Positions 33,619 through 45,341 of a stretch of 64,000 nucleotides of DNA are shown here, in pieces. The notes under the pieces were generated by a model. The model did not search any database. It worked only from the letters and a program-made list of their open reading frames with translations, and was not told the origin of the DNA. Source of the stretch: Saccharina japonica (taxonomy: Eukaryota; Sar; Phaeophyceae; Laminariales; Laminariaceae); assembly GCA_008828725.1 (NCBI GenBank), contig MEHQ01000174.1:1501867-1565866 (forward strand), written 5' to 3'. The first letter of the stretch is position 1. Each line of letters begins with the position of its first letter. The position numbers and the translations under genes are program-made.

Positions 33619-34451
33619 GGGCCCGTATTAACGAAGACAGCAAAAATTCAATTTGGAAAATAAAATCCTATTTGAATGTGATTTCGCAAAAAAAAAGTGG
33701 TTTGCATCCTATGGGGAACAGTGAATTGCTCGTTCAAATATTTATGAAATCGAAAAAACGCAGCACGCGTCACAGCGCCCAGGTGAAACAAAATCGACGA
33801 GAGGAGACGAGAGGGAAAGCATGCGTCGACGCGTGCGCGCCGCCGCCAGCATACTTTTGCTTTTGACCGCCCAGGCTAGGAAGCTATCGCTCTCAGGGTC
33901 TCCTGGGTGGGCGTAGGGATCCCTGGAACGCCACGGGCGAGACAGGGGCGGCGATTGTGTTATCGAAGTCTTGAGCGTATCATGCTGTTTTTGGGTCGAT
34001 CGCTCGGTTTTTGATCGGGTTGGAGCATCGAGCTGGTTGAAAAGTTGGGATTGCGACCGCCATGATTGGTTTTGACGCGCCACCGCCGGGGTACGCTGTG
34101 CTATTGTCTATAGGCGTGGGCGCGGCTGTTGTCCCGGTGGCCTCGGGTTGTGGTTCACGTGTTGTCGCCTCGGTCGTGGTCATCGATGCCACCAAGAAAT
34201 GACCAGATTGTACCGGGGGCGTTTGCCCACCGTGGACATATGCCGGTCCAAGTCGGGCCAACTCCTCAATTTGATTTGAATTCTTTGGAAAAGAAGGTCC
34301 TGGGACCTTCTTGGTTTTTTCGTCCAATTCAAATTGATTAGACCCCAAGATCCTAATCTTTGATGCTGGTGCGTGTGTTGACCAATTGAAAGCGTATTTG
34401 AATTTTATTTTTTCCAAATTGAATTTATTTCATACTCGTTAAAACGGGCCC
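33619..34451 (-). mobile_element. Harbinger-like non-autonomous element (833 bp) with TTA target duplication
   Basis: Ends GGGCCCGTATTAACGA and TCGTTAAAACGGGCCC are flanked by TTA on both sides (33616-33618 and 34452-34454). A GGGCC-type terminus with a 3-bp TWA duplication is the signature of PIF/Harbinger transposons. Terminal repeats extend about 50 bp (TTCAATTTGGAAAA against TTTTCCAAATTGAA). Minus-strand frames 34417-33980 and 34083-33742 are open; the first contains SMTTTEATTREPQPEATG and SKPIMAVAIPTFQPA and shows no DDE motif. A nested hairpin at 34291-34312 lies inside. Its short relative is at 45342-45538. Confidence 0.8.
34291..34312. other. Perfect hairpin inside the Harbinger-like element
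   Basis: AAGAAGGTCC and GGACCTTCTT pair around TG. Outer bases (CAATTTGATTTGAATTC and CAATTCAAATTG) extend the fold imperfectly, so this may be a further nested insertion. Confidence 0.5.
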
Positions 34452-34864
34452 TTATTGCTGTGTTGTTGCTGTATAAATCACAGACCATCAGGTAGTGCTG
34501 TAGCGTGGTTACTTGCCCGGTGAATAGATCGCTCTGTCTTGCACTTTCCCTCTGCGCAAGAGGAACTCTTTGTTTTTCATTACTATTTTACAGGAAACTC
34601 GGGAAATCCTCTCTCAAATAATAGTTATATTGCTCAAAGAAAGCAAACAAGTCGTACCCGTATGTACACGAAGTACGCGTTGCAGGGTACATATGAGTAG
34701 CATACAATACGCACACTGCCCCTATGTACGAGGGCAGAGTCCCTTCTTTGTCTCTTTGGGTCTGATGAAATAAACAGGTACACATTGTCGGCTCGTCCAT
34801 GGACCAGCATGCCCTGGTAGACCACAGTATAGGCTGCCGCTCTGTATTGTTTGTTGATGCTCCG
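34452..34864. other. No gene recognised
   Basis: AT-rich pieces and GTAC-rich words only. Confidence 0.4.
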
Positions 34865-35113
34865 CTACTGCTGAGTTACTGCATACGGGGGGGGCACAAC
34901 CTTGCTACTGCTGTACTTTTCTTGCGTCGCCTGCATTTGGACGGTTTGCTGTAGGCTAGCGTTTAATGTTGTGGCCGCACTATATACAACTGCAAGTTTT
35001 GGCGGAATACCAATTAATAGCCCAAACCCAACTACAAGCAAATTGTATTCGTGCAACAATAGCAACTCCCATCTTACAACCACTCCAAAGGAAAACCTTG
35101 TACATTTACATAA
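34865..35113 (-). CDS. Possible C-terminal exon of a membrane protein (PPPY tail)
   Basis: An 82-codon minus-strand frame runs from 35113 to a TAG at 34865. It reads LLLLHEYNLLVVGFGLLIG, a credible transmembrane segment, then a hydrophilic QQTVQMQATQEKYSSS stretch and ends VVPPPYAVTQQ. A PPxY motif just before the C-terminus is known to bind WW domains in other proteins; that role is inference here. There is no clear acceptor immediately upstream, and the plus strand is also open, so this could be chance. Family not recognised. Confidence 0.25.
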   Translation of the reverse strand, partial: LCKCTRFSFGVVVRWELLLLHEYNLLVVGFGLLIGIPPKLAVVYSAATTLNASLQQTVQMQATQEKYSSSKVVPPPYAVTQQ

Positions 35114-35892
35114 CTACGCACACCAGGTAAATATGCCGTACCAGGTACGCTTGTGTGAATTCAATGCGCTCAAGAAGGTGCTTGTCGCCACACGTCACGG
35201 GCGGTGCGGCGGGGAGCGGGTCGGAGCGCCCGGACCCTCGCCCCGCCTAGCGGACAAACCCCGTGCGCGAGTTCAAAACTGCCTCGCTCCATGCAATATT
35301 GACTGACCAGAATCGCCACAATCGCCGGATAGCGGACGGGGTCTGAGTATGTATGTACCTGGTATACTACCACAACAACAACAGCAGCAGCAGTACAGAC
35401 AGTATAGTAGTTGTTCTTGTTCGTGTGAGTACAAATTGCAGCAGGATGAATGGGTGGACTCTGTATACAAATACTGCTACTACTGCTGTACCACACCAGC
35501 AGCAGTAGTTACTATTATTACCAGCTATCGCAATGTAGTAGCAGCAGTACGTATTGGTATTACGTACGATTTACTGTAGTGTGGATTTAATGAGTACCTA
35601 TCCCCAAACTTCACAGATAGGCGGGGCGGCTAGCCGAGACACGAATCCTAATGACAAACCCCGTGCGTGTAACAAGGATGGGGTTTCCCCGTGGATTATT
35701 GCTTGAATGGAATCGCCACGTGGGAAAGTTTCTCACAGTATAACTCGAAGAAGTACTGGGATCGCATGCAGAGCAACCCCTCTGCATGCTTTGCTATACG
35801 CTCGTATATATATATGTAGTTTGTATGAACCCGTAACAACCCCAGGAAATGCTACCTAAATGTCTGGAAGTTTGGAAGACACGTCGGCAACA
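35114..35892. other. Triplet-rich intergenic or intronic sequence
   Basis: CAA/CAG and ACT/CTG runs at 35360-35540 and a short GC-rich patch at 35195-35270. No exon supported. Confidence 0.4.
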
Positions 35893-35969
35893 AAACGCCT
35901 TATAATATCCCGCAACGCCCTAGGGCTGCCTGCTCTCCCTAGGGTGTTGCGAGATATTATAAGGCGTTT
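35893..35969. ncRNA. 77-nt near-perfect hairpin, miRNA-precursor-like
   Basis: Two 33-nt arms (AAACGCCTTATAATATC.. and ..GATATTATAAGGCGTTT) pair with one C-A mismatch and one G-U wobble around an 11-nt loop. The size and near-complete pairing match a pre-miRNA or siRNA hairpin. A small MITE is the alternative. A third, degenerate copy of the arm (AAAAACGCCACATAGTATACCGCAACGCCC-like) occurs about 0.26 kb downstream at 36224-36253. Transcription is not shown by sequence. Confidence 0.45.
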
Positions 35970-38199
35970 GCTCTGGGGCCTACAGACCAAAGAGAAAGCG
36001 AGGCCAGCTTGTTGTGGGGTCGACAGCTATCAGGGGGCACCGACGCTGAGAAAGCTGTTGGGGGACAACTTACAGTTAGAACCTTCGCATGTTTCGATCC
36101 ATGGTCTGTGCGCAATTTCTGAACCGGTGTCGACATCACCAGTGACTCGCGACGTACGTAGGAGCTACTGGTGTTTGTCTCAACTACTTCGATTTAATGT
36201 AGCGTTGGAAACCACCCTGGCAAAAAACGCCACATAGTATACCGCAACGCCCATTCGGGCCAAGAGCATGCGGCATGCAGCCCAAAGCGATCTTGCACGA
36301 TCCTTTGCAATTGGCGTGACCTCAACATTGCCGGTAACCATTCCCACTGGACGGCCAGTGGTTCGACGATGGGACTCCATATTTGTTACAAGCGATGCAC
36401 TGTAGGATATTTGCGATCGTTTTTTTCTGCTCGTACCGACTGTTGCACGAGAGCCGTTTGCTCGCCCGGGTGCGGGTGGGGCGCGTGACTCAAGGCGCAG
36501 GGCTCCGTTGAAGACGAAAGCTGGCCCAGACTGCTTACACGTGTATCGGCGATCAATTCTCGCTGAGCGCGGTATACGCGCGGCATGCGTGTCAGGTTTG
36601 GGGGGGGGGGATACCGTGCATTGGAGCCTCTTTGCACCGGGGGTCAGACAGACAGCGTTGGGGTTTCCGATATAGACAACTCTACGTAAACCTAGAGAAT
36701 GCGCCTGTAGAGTATGCCAATGGTTTTTAGTGAATCATGTCATACAGTTTGGCTATTGGTTGAATGCGTTTACCGTACAGAGGAACCAGTTACTACAGTA
36801 GCAGTACTGTTTAAAACTCGGACACACCTGTTTGTTGTCTTGTACGACGTGTACTTCAGAGAGGAGTGTCTAGCAGGGCGACTGGTATAGTTCGATGTGG
36901 GTTGTTTTATATCAGAGGTGCGCTGCTGTTCTCTGTTTACAGAGTAAATGCCAGGGTCGCCGATATTATCGGGAGGTATGATATACTCGTATATGTGAAG
37001 ATGGTGTTAGGCATCTCGTTTGAAGCGTTTACCAGGATTTATGTATCCTACTCTCGATTGTTGGACTTGTCGCTCCCCGTAGCAACTATCTCGCTGTATT
37101 TTGGAAGGTCTATGCCGAAATTGGCATGAACAGACTTGGTATTGAAATATAATGTTTACTTTGGGGACTATTTAGCATGGAGCTCGGGATTGCCGTTTCA
37201 CATTGGCATTGTTTGGGATGGGAATTTTGGATGTGCCGTTGTATCTGGCGTTTTATGATACGTTGTTCAGGACTTGTCGTATATGACGCACCTAGTAAGA
37301 GTGCTGCTTGTGGTACTCAGGTGCAGGTCTACGGCGATTAGGGGTTTCCATTGTATGGCGAGGATTTATTATCGTGAGATGTCACACGATGCTTCGAAGG
37401 TGGGTGTCGCCTTCCTCTTCGTGGGGCAATTGCTGATGTACTGTAGTACGACATGTGTGATACAACGCTTCCAACCTCAATGCATATAAGGGGTGCAGTC
37501 GGTGGCAGCTGGGTTCGGTTAACCTCCTGTGGTATATGCGTGGGTGCAGCCAGTGATGACAAGATGCTGCTTACTCCTGTGTTTTGTGTGTGTGTCAAGT
37601 GGTTGTGTACTATACGCCTGCCGCTCTTTTCTCCCATCGTCATACCACCGTAACAAGCCAGCCAACTTGTCAATAGTATATCTGCAGCCGGCTTGGAGCT
37701 GCGTACTATGGTGTCACGAAACCAAGCAGGGAGCATTCGTCGCACCGTCGCTGTCGCAAAGCTCTGGCCCCGTGTGCAATGATACACCGTTACTATTTCG
37801 CGATATATTTACACGGAAAAGGCGATTGATGCAGGCGCAGAGCATTCAAGCTTAATACATGCCACTTGTGTTTTGCAAACTGCGCCCTAACGCGCGCCCC
37901 CCCCGCCCGGGGGGCTGTGGGGGCACGTGTTCCCTAATACGTTATATGCGCCTTCTAGTCGGTGATGCTCTTGGTCTCGTATATGAGTTAAATGTTACGG
38001 TTCGAGTAGCAACATGCATGCATCTTAAACGGTCTTGTTCCAGGTGAAATATAAGGTCGGCCCCGAACCGCCCAGATTCACGAACACAAAGACTTCAGAA
38101 TGGAATCAAAGCGTGACGCACTCTTTGTAAGGGCTCCAAAATACCGTAGGTTAAGAGCTTTCACGGCAACGCCCGTGACATGCGATGTAGATTAATTAG
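35970..38199. other. No firm gene; quasi-ORF at 36866-37489
   Basis: In the frame of 36866-37489 about 208 codons are interrupted only by two TGA codons (37127 and 37256). They read ISFEAFTRIYVSY, GDYLAWSSGLPFHIGIVWD and ASKVGVAFLFVGQLL. Other frames are also open for long stretches, so coding status is uncertain. A poly-G run lies at 36599-36610 and a C/G run at 37898-37914. Confidence 0.25.
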
Positions 38200-38753
38200 C
38201 GTATGGACGTTGAAATACATATGATCTACTGTATGTTGATGTATAGTCACTACTGTACGAGTACGAGTACACGATACTATGTGTTCGGGTATCTCGTTAA
38301 ACGTAATATGCGGTGAGACTACACGATCAGTAAGTCCTCTTCGGTGTTCGGCATAATGCATGTTCAACTTTCCTTCACAGGGACATCGACAGTAATACAG
38401 GGCAGGAATCCAGCCTGCCAACATAAGTATCAGGTAATGTTGTCATGGGACGGGCTGTAGGCCTACGCAGCAGCCTGTAGAGTACATATGTCCGTTGTGA
38501 GTGCGTCTTCCCGAGATGACCAATTAACGATCAAACCCACTTCGATCACTTTACTTATTTTCTCTCCACTTTTCCCCCATGTATTGTTTCCTCTCTTGAT
38601 CTCTCAGATCAAACTTCGATCGACAATGACCACAAACACGCCTTTCCAAATTACTGAACGTCTTTTGATGTTCATCAGAAGCGATCCAGGCGCTTGGGTG
38701 CCACGTCTGACCTGTCTTTCCACAGAGGCACGCCTCGACACGCATTATTTCAG
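38200..38753 (+). repeat. R600 dispersed repeat copy d
   Basis: Begins GTATGGACGTTG and ends CGCCTCGACACGCATTATTTC. It is the most diverged of the four copies and lacks the CTCTA tract, having a T/C-rich run instead. Confidence 0.65.
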
Positions 38754-39373
38754 TATGCGCCGGCCTGCCGCCTGGTATACAAAGATACTTGGGAGTGACG
38801 TGTGCATAAACATGGCGACACAAAACGAATGTTGATCTCTCTCCGACAGAAACACATGGTGTTTTAAGTCAAGAGCTATTGACGCCGGCCATGTCCCACC
38901 CACCGTACAACACATCAGCAAGAAAGTAGCTCCAAAACGGTGTTTCCATTCAATCTTCCACTATTTCCGACGCCAAGCCGGTTGGCGATGAGTTGTTTAC
39001 ATGCCGAGGTAGAACGTCACACGCAAACCATGATGATTTATATGTCTTGTGTTTTTATTTCCGCGGCTGCCCCGCATTGTACCTCGTTCTTGATTGGCTT
39101 AAACAAGTACATACGACCTCCTCTCATCGATATAAGGCAGACCTGCACCTGTTCGCAAGAAGGCAATGCCCGTCGTTGGCAGCACTACCAACCTACGCCG
39201 TAGCCCTTGCTATTCACGGCGCCATCGATCTCTCTACCACGGCGCCTCACACCCGCACCAACTTCCATAAAAAAAAAAACTCTCGACGCTTTGTAGCGAT
39301 ATTAGTAGTGATGTATATATACTACAGTACCTGCAACATTTGATTTCAGCCGGGGTATTGTTGAAGAACTTAC
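38754..39373. other. No gene recognised
   Basis: Overlapping plus-strand frames only; no splice-supported exon. Confidence 0.35.
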
Positions 39374-39512
39374 AGTTGGTGCTGATTCAATTTGGACGTC
39401 CCACACGTTGAGACATGGGTCGAATACCGTGGCGTTCACACTCTCGATGCAGCCAGCATCACTCCAGTCACACCCGAAACCATTTCCCATACACACTTCT
39501 GTGTACGGAAAC
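39374..39512 (-). CDS. Isolated exon of a Cys-rich, probably extracellular protein
   Basis: The minus-strand exon of 139 nt lies between an acceptor ending CCCCTACAG and a GTAAGT donor and is open throughout. It encodes FPYTEVCMGNGFGCDWSD, then AGCIESVNATVFDPCLN and WDVQIESAPT. Four cysteines and an N-glycosylation-type NAT suggest a secreted or ectodomain segment, which is inference. Neighbouring exons were not identified, so the gene extent is unknown. It is on the same strand as the membrane-protein fragment at 2.1-2.7 kb, though nothing links the two. Confidence 0.45.
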
Positions 39513-39869
39513 CTGTAGGGGTCATCCTGGGTATGGAAACAAATTATCAGAGAGAAACAGGCGGTAGGCGACGCGAATGGGATCAGTTCTACCTACATGT
39601 TCCGTCGGGGCGTACCGCCATTTATTGACGTCATGTGTTCGTGCTGTGTATCGTGGTGTTGTGTGCAAATTCCTACCGGGTTCGTGTTTCTGCTTGCGAT
39701 AGGTAGCGCCGACACACGTCGAGATCCGGGGCCAAGACGCTCCCCGGCGGGCGCGCATCCGCCGCCTCATATCAACCCCAAGTGATCACGAAACAGGAAC
39801 AAAGTTGTGGGGACGTCCAGTAGGGGTGCATGAGGTGAGGTCACAATCTGGTGTGGTTTACGAGATTAA
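39513..39869. other. Probable intronic sequence
   Basis: Lies between the two exon candidates on opposite strands. A minus frame with NKWRYAPTEHVGRTD is protein-like but unsupported. Confidence 0.3.
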
Positions 39870-39995
39870 AAGAGTCGATGGGTATTTTGGCAAGAAAACC
39901 TCGATGCGCTGTTGCAAGGCTACCTGCAGAAAAAATATGGACTCCTGGTCGACCATTATCGCTTCTATATCGTGTCCTTCGAAGGTGAAAACTAA
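39870..39995 (+). CDS. Possible terminal exon, unknown product
   Basis: The plus frame after a TAA at 39867 reads RWVFWQENLDALLQGYL, KKYGLLVDHYRFYIV and SFEGEN and ends in TAA at 39993. The residue composition (aromatic and aliphatic residues, amphipathic pattern) is strongly protein-like, but the upstream acceptor is weak (TTAAAAG). The exon may instead end at the GAAG/GTGAAA donor at 39984. No family recognised. Confidence 0.3.
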   Translation, partial: KSRWVFWQENLDALLQGYLQKKYGLLVDHYRFYIVSFEGEN

Positions 39996-40355
39996 TTAAT
40001 GACTTGAAATAGTATTAATTAATTAAAAAAATGGCGTTGTATCGTAGGCTTTAGATAATGTACGAAACGGGGGCCGGGTGTCGCAGAAAATACAATGATT
40101 TGTTCCCGTATTGCCACCACTTGTACAATCTTTCCGTGCGGGTTATGGTTCACAATGGTCCCGGGTGACAGTCTGTAAGAGACTAGAGGGTACTGCAGCA
40201 GTATTTGTCAGTGGCCATCTCTTCTTGCCCGTCGGCAACATTGTCCTCTGTGACATGTAGGTATGGTACAGAGCTTGACACGCATTAGCGGCGTACTACT
40301 GGCCTCCGGCATTCGTAGCCTGAGGGCAGAGATCATGTTTGAATAAGTACTATTG
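39996..40355. other. No gene recognised
   Basis: Begins with TTAATTAATTAAAAAAA; otherwise unremarkable. Confidence 0.4.
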
Positions 40356-40448
40356 CGGGGGGGGCTAGTACGTAGGACCAACTATTGTTAGTAAAAAGAT
40401 TGAAATCTACATTTTGTGTCGTAGGTCCCTATTTACGATGGTCATCCG
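40356..40448. mobile_element. TA-flanked MITE, decayed copy 3
   Basis: The right end CCCTATTTACGATGGTCATCCG followed by TA and the inner GTAGGACC/GTAGGTCC pair match the MITE at 30503-30608. The left end is expanded to a G run. Confidence 0.55.
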
Positions 40449-40792
40449 TAATATGTACAGTTCGAAGCATTATGATAAACAACAATTGGGGATGTACTCG
40501 TAGGTACTGTAGGAATCACGAACTATCATACCGATTTAACCGCGCTGTCAGATGCCGATTTTTGGTTAAGGACGGGGGGTATGTAGGGCCGTTGCAAAGG
40601 CATTATTTCTTGTTGTTTGGGTGCGTAAAAACGTCTGCTATACATATCAGTAGCCTTTGCCAGGGCTCTTGTCCCACAAATCGTACCACACAAAGTACCA
40701 AATATATTATGGTTTTTGTGGCGGTCCGCACTTTTTTCCAGATTGTCCAAAACGCGCGGCGAAGCCGCGCACGGGTCGAGCCTTAGCCACGA

Positions 40793-40832
40793 CTAGGGTT
40801 GGGGTTAGGTTTAGCGTTAGGGTTAGGACTGG
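40793..40832 (+). repeat. Degenerate TTAGGG-type tract
   Basis: CTAGGGTTGGGGTTAGGTTT.. then GTTAGGGTTAGG. About six imperfect units; interstitial. Confidence 0.55.
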
Positions 40833-43800
40833 GTTGGGTCGACGGCTTCTAATGATTTGATTAAACAAAACACCCAAAACCCCGTAAAAACAGCAAGAAA
40901 TCAAATTATATTTGGTACTTTATCTGGTACGATTTGTGGGACAAGAGTGGTAAAGGCGCCTCGATAATATATATTTTTGCGAGTTTCGTACTGCTTGATG
41001 AAAACAGACGTCGGATCTAACACAACTAAACATACCTACGATGCGAGAAAATATATCCATGAGGCCGTGGCACCTCGTACGTATCATACGAGTACAAATA
41101 CACATTTCCATGTACGCAATGTGTCAATTTGAGCGTTATGAGTCCTTTCTCGGGTACATCAGGTACACGAAAAACTGAGAAAGCGGGCTCGTTCGTCAAG
41201 TGACGCCACGCGGAGCCACCCAAGGTGCTGGATCAGGACACAACCTTGTCTTCCCCCCGAAAATCAGCTGGCTAGGAGTTACAAACTAGGGATGGTACCC
41301 GCCCCAAACAGGAGCGTCAATGTGAGTCAACGAGAGGAAAACACGACTGACTCTGTCTTTACACATTGTATCAAACGTTCACGGTCGAAATAAGCTTCCA
41401 TAGCTACTACATGCCGCCGACTTCAGCGCCACTCCATTCCCACACACTATACACATGGGCACGGACGCTGCAGCATCGAGCTGCAACCTCGATTTCATGG
41501 TTAGGCCGCTGCCGTGGGATGGAGTCGTTGGCGCAATCTCAAGGTTTACATCTGCATTTTGTTTCCGTGTGAAGCATCACTCAGCAGCCCAAACCTCCTG
41601 ATACACTAGGCCGTTCGAGCAGGTTAACCGGGCGATCTCCATATTACCACTAAGGCGACACGAGGAGACGGTTGGTTGATGGAACAATGTGATGCTGAAC
41701 ATCTCTAGTGGAGAAACACACTCGTGGCTGATGGTACCTCGTGACCGCGAGGTTCACTTGTGTTGTCCAATCTCCAACATAACATAAACATATGGTTGGA
41801 GAGGTGACGCTTATGTGGCCGTGCTCGAAAGATCGGTGGTGTGTCGTGAGAGTTGGGAATGTCAGCTCCAGTGGGTAGTAAAGCTCTGGTGCAATTAACC
41901 TGAAAAGTCGAGCACGACTTATTCTACATGATCCTGGCATACGATAGTGTTTCGGCACCCCGTGTTCCAGTATCCAATATACGATACACTACGAGAAGCA
42001 TGTACTGAGTAGCCTGTACTCTACAATGATTGTTTGTCCTACCGATATCCTTACCGTAGATAATGGTAGATCTACCGACATCGGACGAACAGGCATGACA
42101 GTCTTGCGTATACTCCAACACACCCCATCGATGGAGGTCTACTCATAAAACGCAACAGCTGTGAGTGTAAAAAGCACTCTTTCCCAAAGAAGAAATCCAG
42201 CGTGGACCAGATTTCCTGTTTCTTATGTGATGTCCTGTACTGTATATCTATGCTAAAACAAACCTTTTTAAACCTCGTTGTGCATATGGAAGCCAACGAA
42301 TACAAGCTGCTTACAACTATACCTATGCGTGTCTTCACATGGCAGATATGTCGTTGTTCCTCTACTTTACAGTCAACAGGTACAACTTGCCGTGAGTGGC
42401 AATTAATAGTACAGTAGTATCACCAACTACAGTACTTCGTATTCTAACTATAACTCTTGATACATTTGAGAAAGCAGGGTGAAACTGACTTGTCCCGTCG
42501 GATTCAAACCGCCCGATGCTGAGGGCATTGCTCACCGACACACTGAATCTCGTGCTTGGGTTTTTGTACTTCTCGACGAGGGCCGCGGTCTGCCAAACGA
42601 TAACTGCATGTACAACAGGAACGGAAACATAACCGAGCGCATATGGTGTGCCAACGATCAGTACAGGAAAATGTGTAAACCAAACTGCAGTACAACGAAC
42701 GACTCCTCTTCGTACGGCATGGATCAAACAAAAACGGCATGGCGTCGTGCATCCGTTAGTTGTATACTATAAACATGTATCATAACTGTATGATTTAACA
42801 CTGTCACCGGATCTTAATATATTCCTCGTTTCGGCCAAGTCTGAAAATATTTCCTACCGAGCTACACATGAATGCGTAAACTACTGATCAACGGCCCAGC
42901 ATATGCAAGCCTTGAGCCTTGTAATACCGCCCCCGTCTGAAGGGCGAGATACTTGCGATGTAACGGTACCGTATAAGACCGTACAGCGATCTATAACCGC
43001 GTCATGTCAAAACCCAATAAACCAAGGAAGACATGCCACTAGGGACGCACGCGCAAGCTTTCCGGTAAAATTGACCGTTCGAATTGGCATTCGAATATGT
43101 GTCCTCAACGGTGTTAAACGTGAAACTGTTATAGTACTACTGATCTATATGGTAGGAAATCCTATCAAGCAATGACCCAGCCCACGGTGACGGATAAGTC
43201 ACAAGCCTTTGGACCCAAACTTCCATTGATAGTAACGGTTCTCGCACCTGTTCTGAATCAGGGTAGATTCAATTCGTCGCGAACCACTACAAGTCTCTTC
43301 TGGCAATGGGAACACCGATCTATAGCAAAGTTGGTCAACCACGTCAGGATGCACGGTGAAAACTAGAGTGTTGGTTTGCAGGCAGGTGGGAAAATGAGCA
43401 AGGTGGAGGTGAAGGTTCTCCTAGACTATCGCATGAACAAAGCTATATTCGCCTGGTGCGCACCTCGATGAACGGAAAACCATACTAACTACTGTTGTAG
43501 GTCCACAACAACAATTAACAAATCAGTTGCATGTGCACAACTGATACCTGTTTAAAAAGGAACGCACTTCCGATAAATAATATCATGATCCTCACATCCC
43601 ACGAGTAGTAGCAGGAGGGCTACCCAGAGTGCCGTCGCCCGTTTTTTGTGCTCGGTGATGACATCATTCGGTCTCCTGCGACGATCGAGAGTACAAACAC
43701 GCGAACGAACCACATGCAGTCAAACCCTTCGTATTAGTATAGTACTGCCGCCTTGCATTGCGCCAATTGGCAGTGTTGCCTATAAAATAACGGCGCCCCC

Positions 43801-44173
43801 GGTGGTTCAGGAGATGAACCTCGCAACCACTGCAAGTCGAGAGGTTGAGTTCGATGTTTTTCGTGTGTGAATAATTAACATGCAGAAAACGCCTAGAATA
43901 GCGTGTGTGCGCACAAATCAACGCGAGTCGACAAGAGGAAAACATGCTAACGTACTCCCGCGGAGTTTAATGAAGGCACGCATCGTAGCCGGGAGGGAGC
44001 TGGAGAAGAACGGCAAATGAAATAGACGGGATAAAACAACTATAATACAGCAGCTGAATGCGTTTGACCCTGATCCCTGATCAGAATGTCCGCTGTCTTG
44101 TGAGTAGTGCTTCAAAAATACGGAAACATTAGCGTATTGGAACTCCATCCGGATGTCTTCTGTCTTGTGCCCG

Positions 44174-44204
<31 letters not shown>

Positions 44205-44527
44205 GTAACACACACACCACCAGATTTTAATTTCGACGAGACGACAAAAACAACCACCAACGTCTACCATCCACCAACGCACCCACGTTGACAACCAGAA
44301 TACACTGCTGAGCGAGTTCCTATCGACACTAGCTATAGTTCGTTTGTCAAGTAGACCTCTCAATAAAAAGTGTTATTCAGCAGAAGCTATATAATGCATG
44401 TACCATTATCCTAATGTACGTTTTGCAAAATTAGCATCGTCACCCAACGATGTTGAGTATTTGGCTTGCATTGCTCAACACGTCTTTGTATTAGAAAACC
44501 GTCATGCCTCCCGAGCCAAACCCGTTT
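40833..44527. other. Gene-free by reading; R600 remnant and AAC microsatellite
   Basis: 41690-41880 (minus) carries GCTTATGTGGCCGTG and related landmarks, a decayed R600 copy. 42362-42772 is open on both strands (plus: NCMYNRNGNITERIW; minus: FPVLIVGTPYALGYV) without splice support. 44176-44207 is an (AAC)n tract. 42780-43400 is even in composition like 17-21 kb. Confidence 0.35.
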
Positions 44528-44660
44528 TGTGTGTGTTGTCTTCACAACAAACCCGCTATTTCTACCCAACTACGTACATCAGTACGCTCAGTCTCTGTCC
44601 CGATTCCTCATCCTAGAGAGATACAAATAATGTGGTCACAGACTGTGAGACAGAGAAAAA
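44528..44660 (+). repeat. SR1 dispersed repeat copy 4
   Basis: GTGTGTTGTCTTCACAACAA to AGAGAGATACAAATAATGTG and CACAGACTGTGAGACAGAG. It matches the SR1/LINE 3'-end junction at 5448-5554 but continues into unrelated AT-rich sequence. Confidence 0.7.
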
Positions 44661-45171
44661 ACATATATATATATATCACAGCTGTTGTTTTTTTAGTTTT
44701 ATGAATATCGCGACGAGGTACATAAATATTCATGATACCAGATACCAGGGTGCATTGTACATTGTACTGACTGCTGTACGTGATGGCTAGAGGTGGGCAC
44801 CGGGAGGCCAAAAAACCCCACGAAAGCCGGATAACGAGGCGTTACTATCAAAACAAAAAACCGGATAAAAACGTTTTTGTTTCAGCCGGTTTTAACCTGT
44901 TTTCGGAAAACCGCGGTTAAAACCGGATGGTAACGTGAAACGCTTTTAAATCATTGAACATGACGGTATGTTTGGGTGAAAAACGTGCTGTTTATATGTG
45001 GACTCCGAGCCACAACCACAGCGCACGAGGTGACTTGTTTTCTAGGTATAAAACACTGTTATGAAGAAGACATTGCCGGTGCACAGGTACTACATACATG
45101 CCGGTTACTATCAATACGGCTTTCTTCGCGATTACTTGCTTCCTGTCTTTTTTTCCTATGCCTTGCAGATC

Positions 45172-45330
45172 AGCGTATTCGGAGGGTTTTCCTGTACGCG
45201 GTCTAACTACACTACAATCAAGTCAAAATTTCAACACTAACTTCAAGATAAAACCAACACTAACTTCAAGATGAACATTACACACTAATTTCAAGATATT
45301 TTGTTTCCAGACTAAAATCAACTTTGTTAA
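45172..45330 (+). repeat. CACTAA-array repeat, copy 2
   Basis: CAGCGTATTCGGAGGG..CGGTCTAAC then loose CACTAACTTCAAGATAAAA units, collinear with 26302-26440. Confidence 0.6.
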
Positions 45331-45341
45331 TCAAAAAGTAA

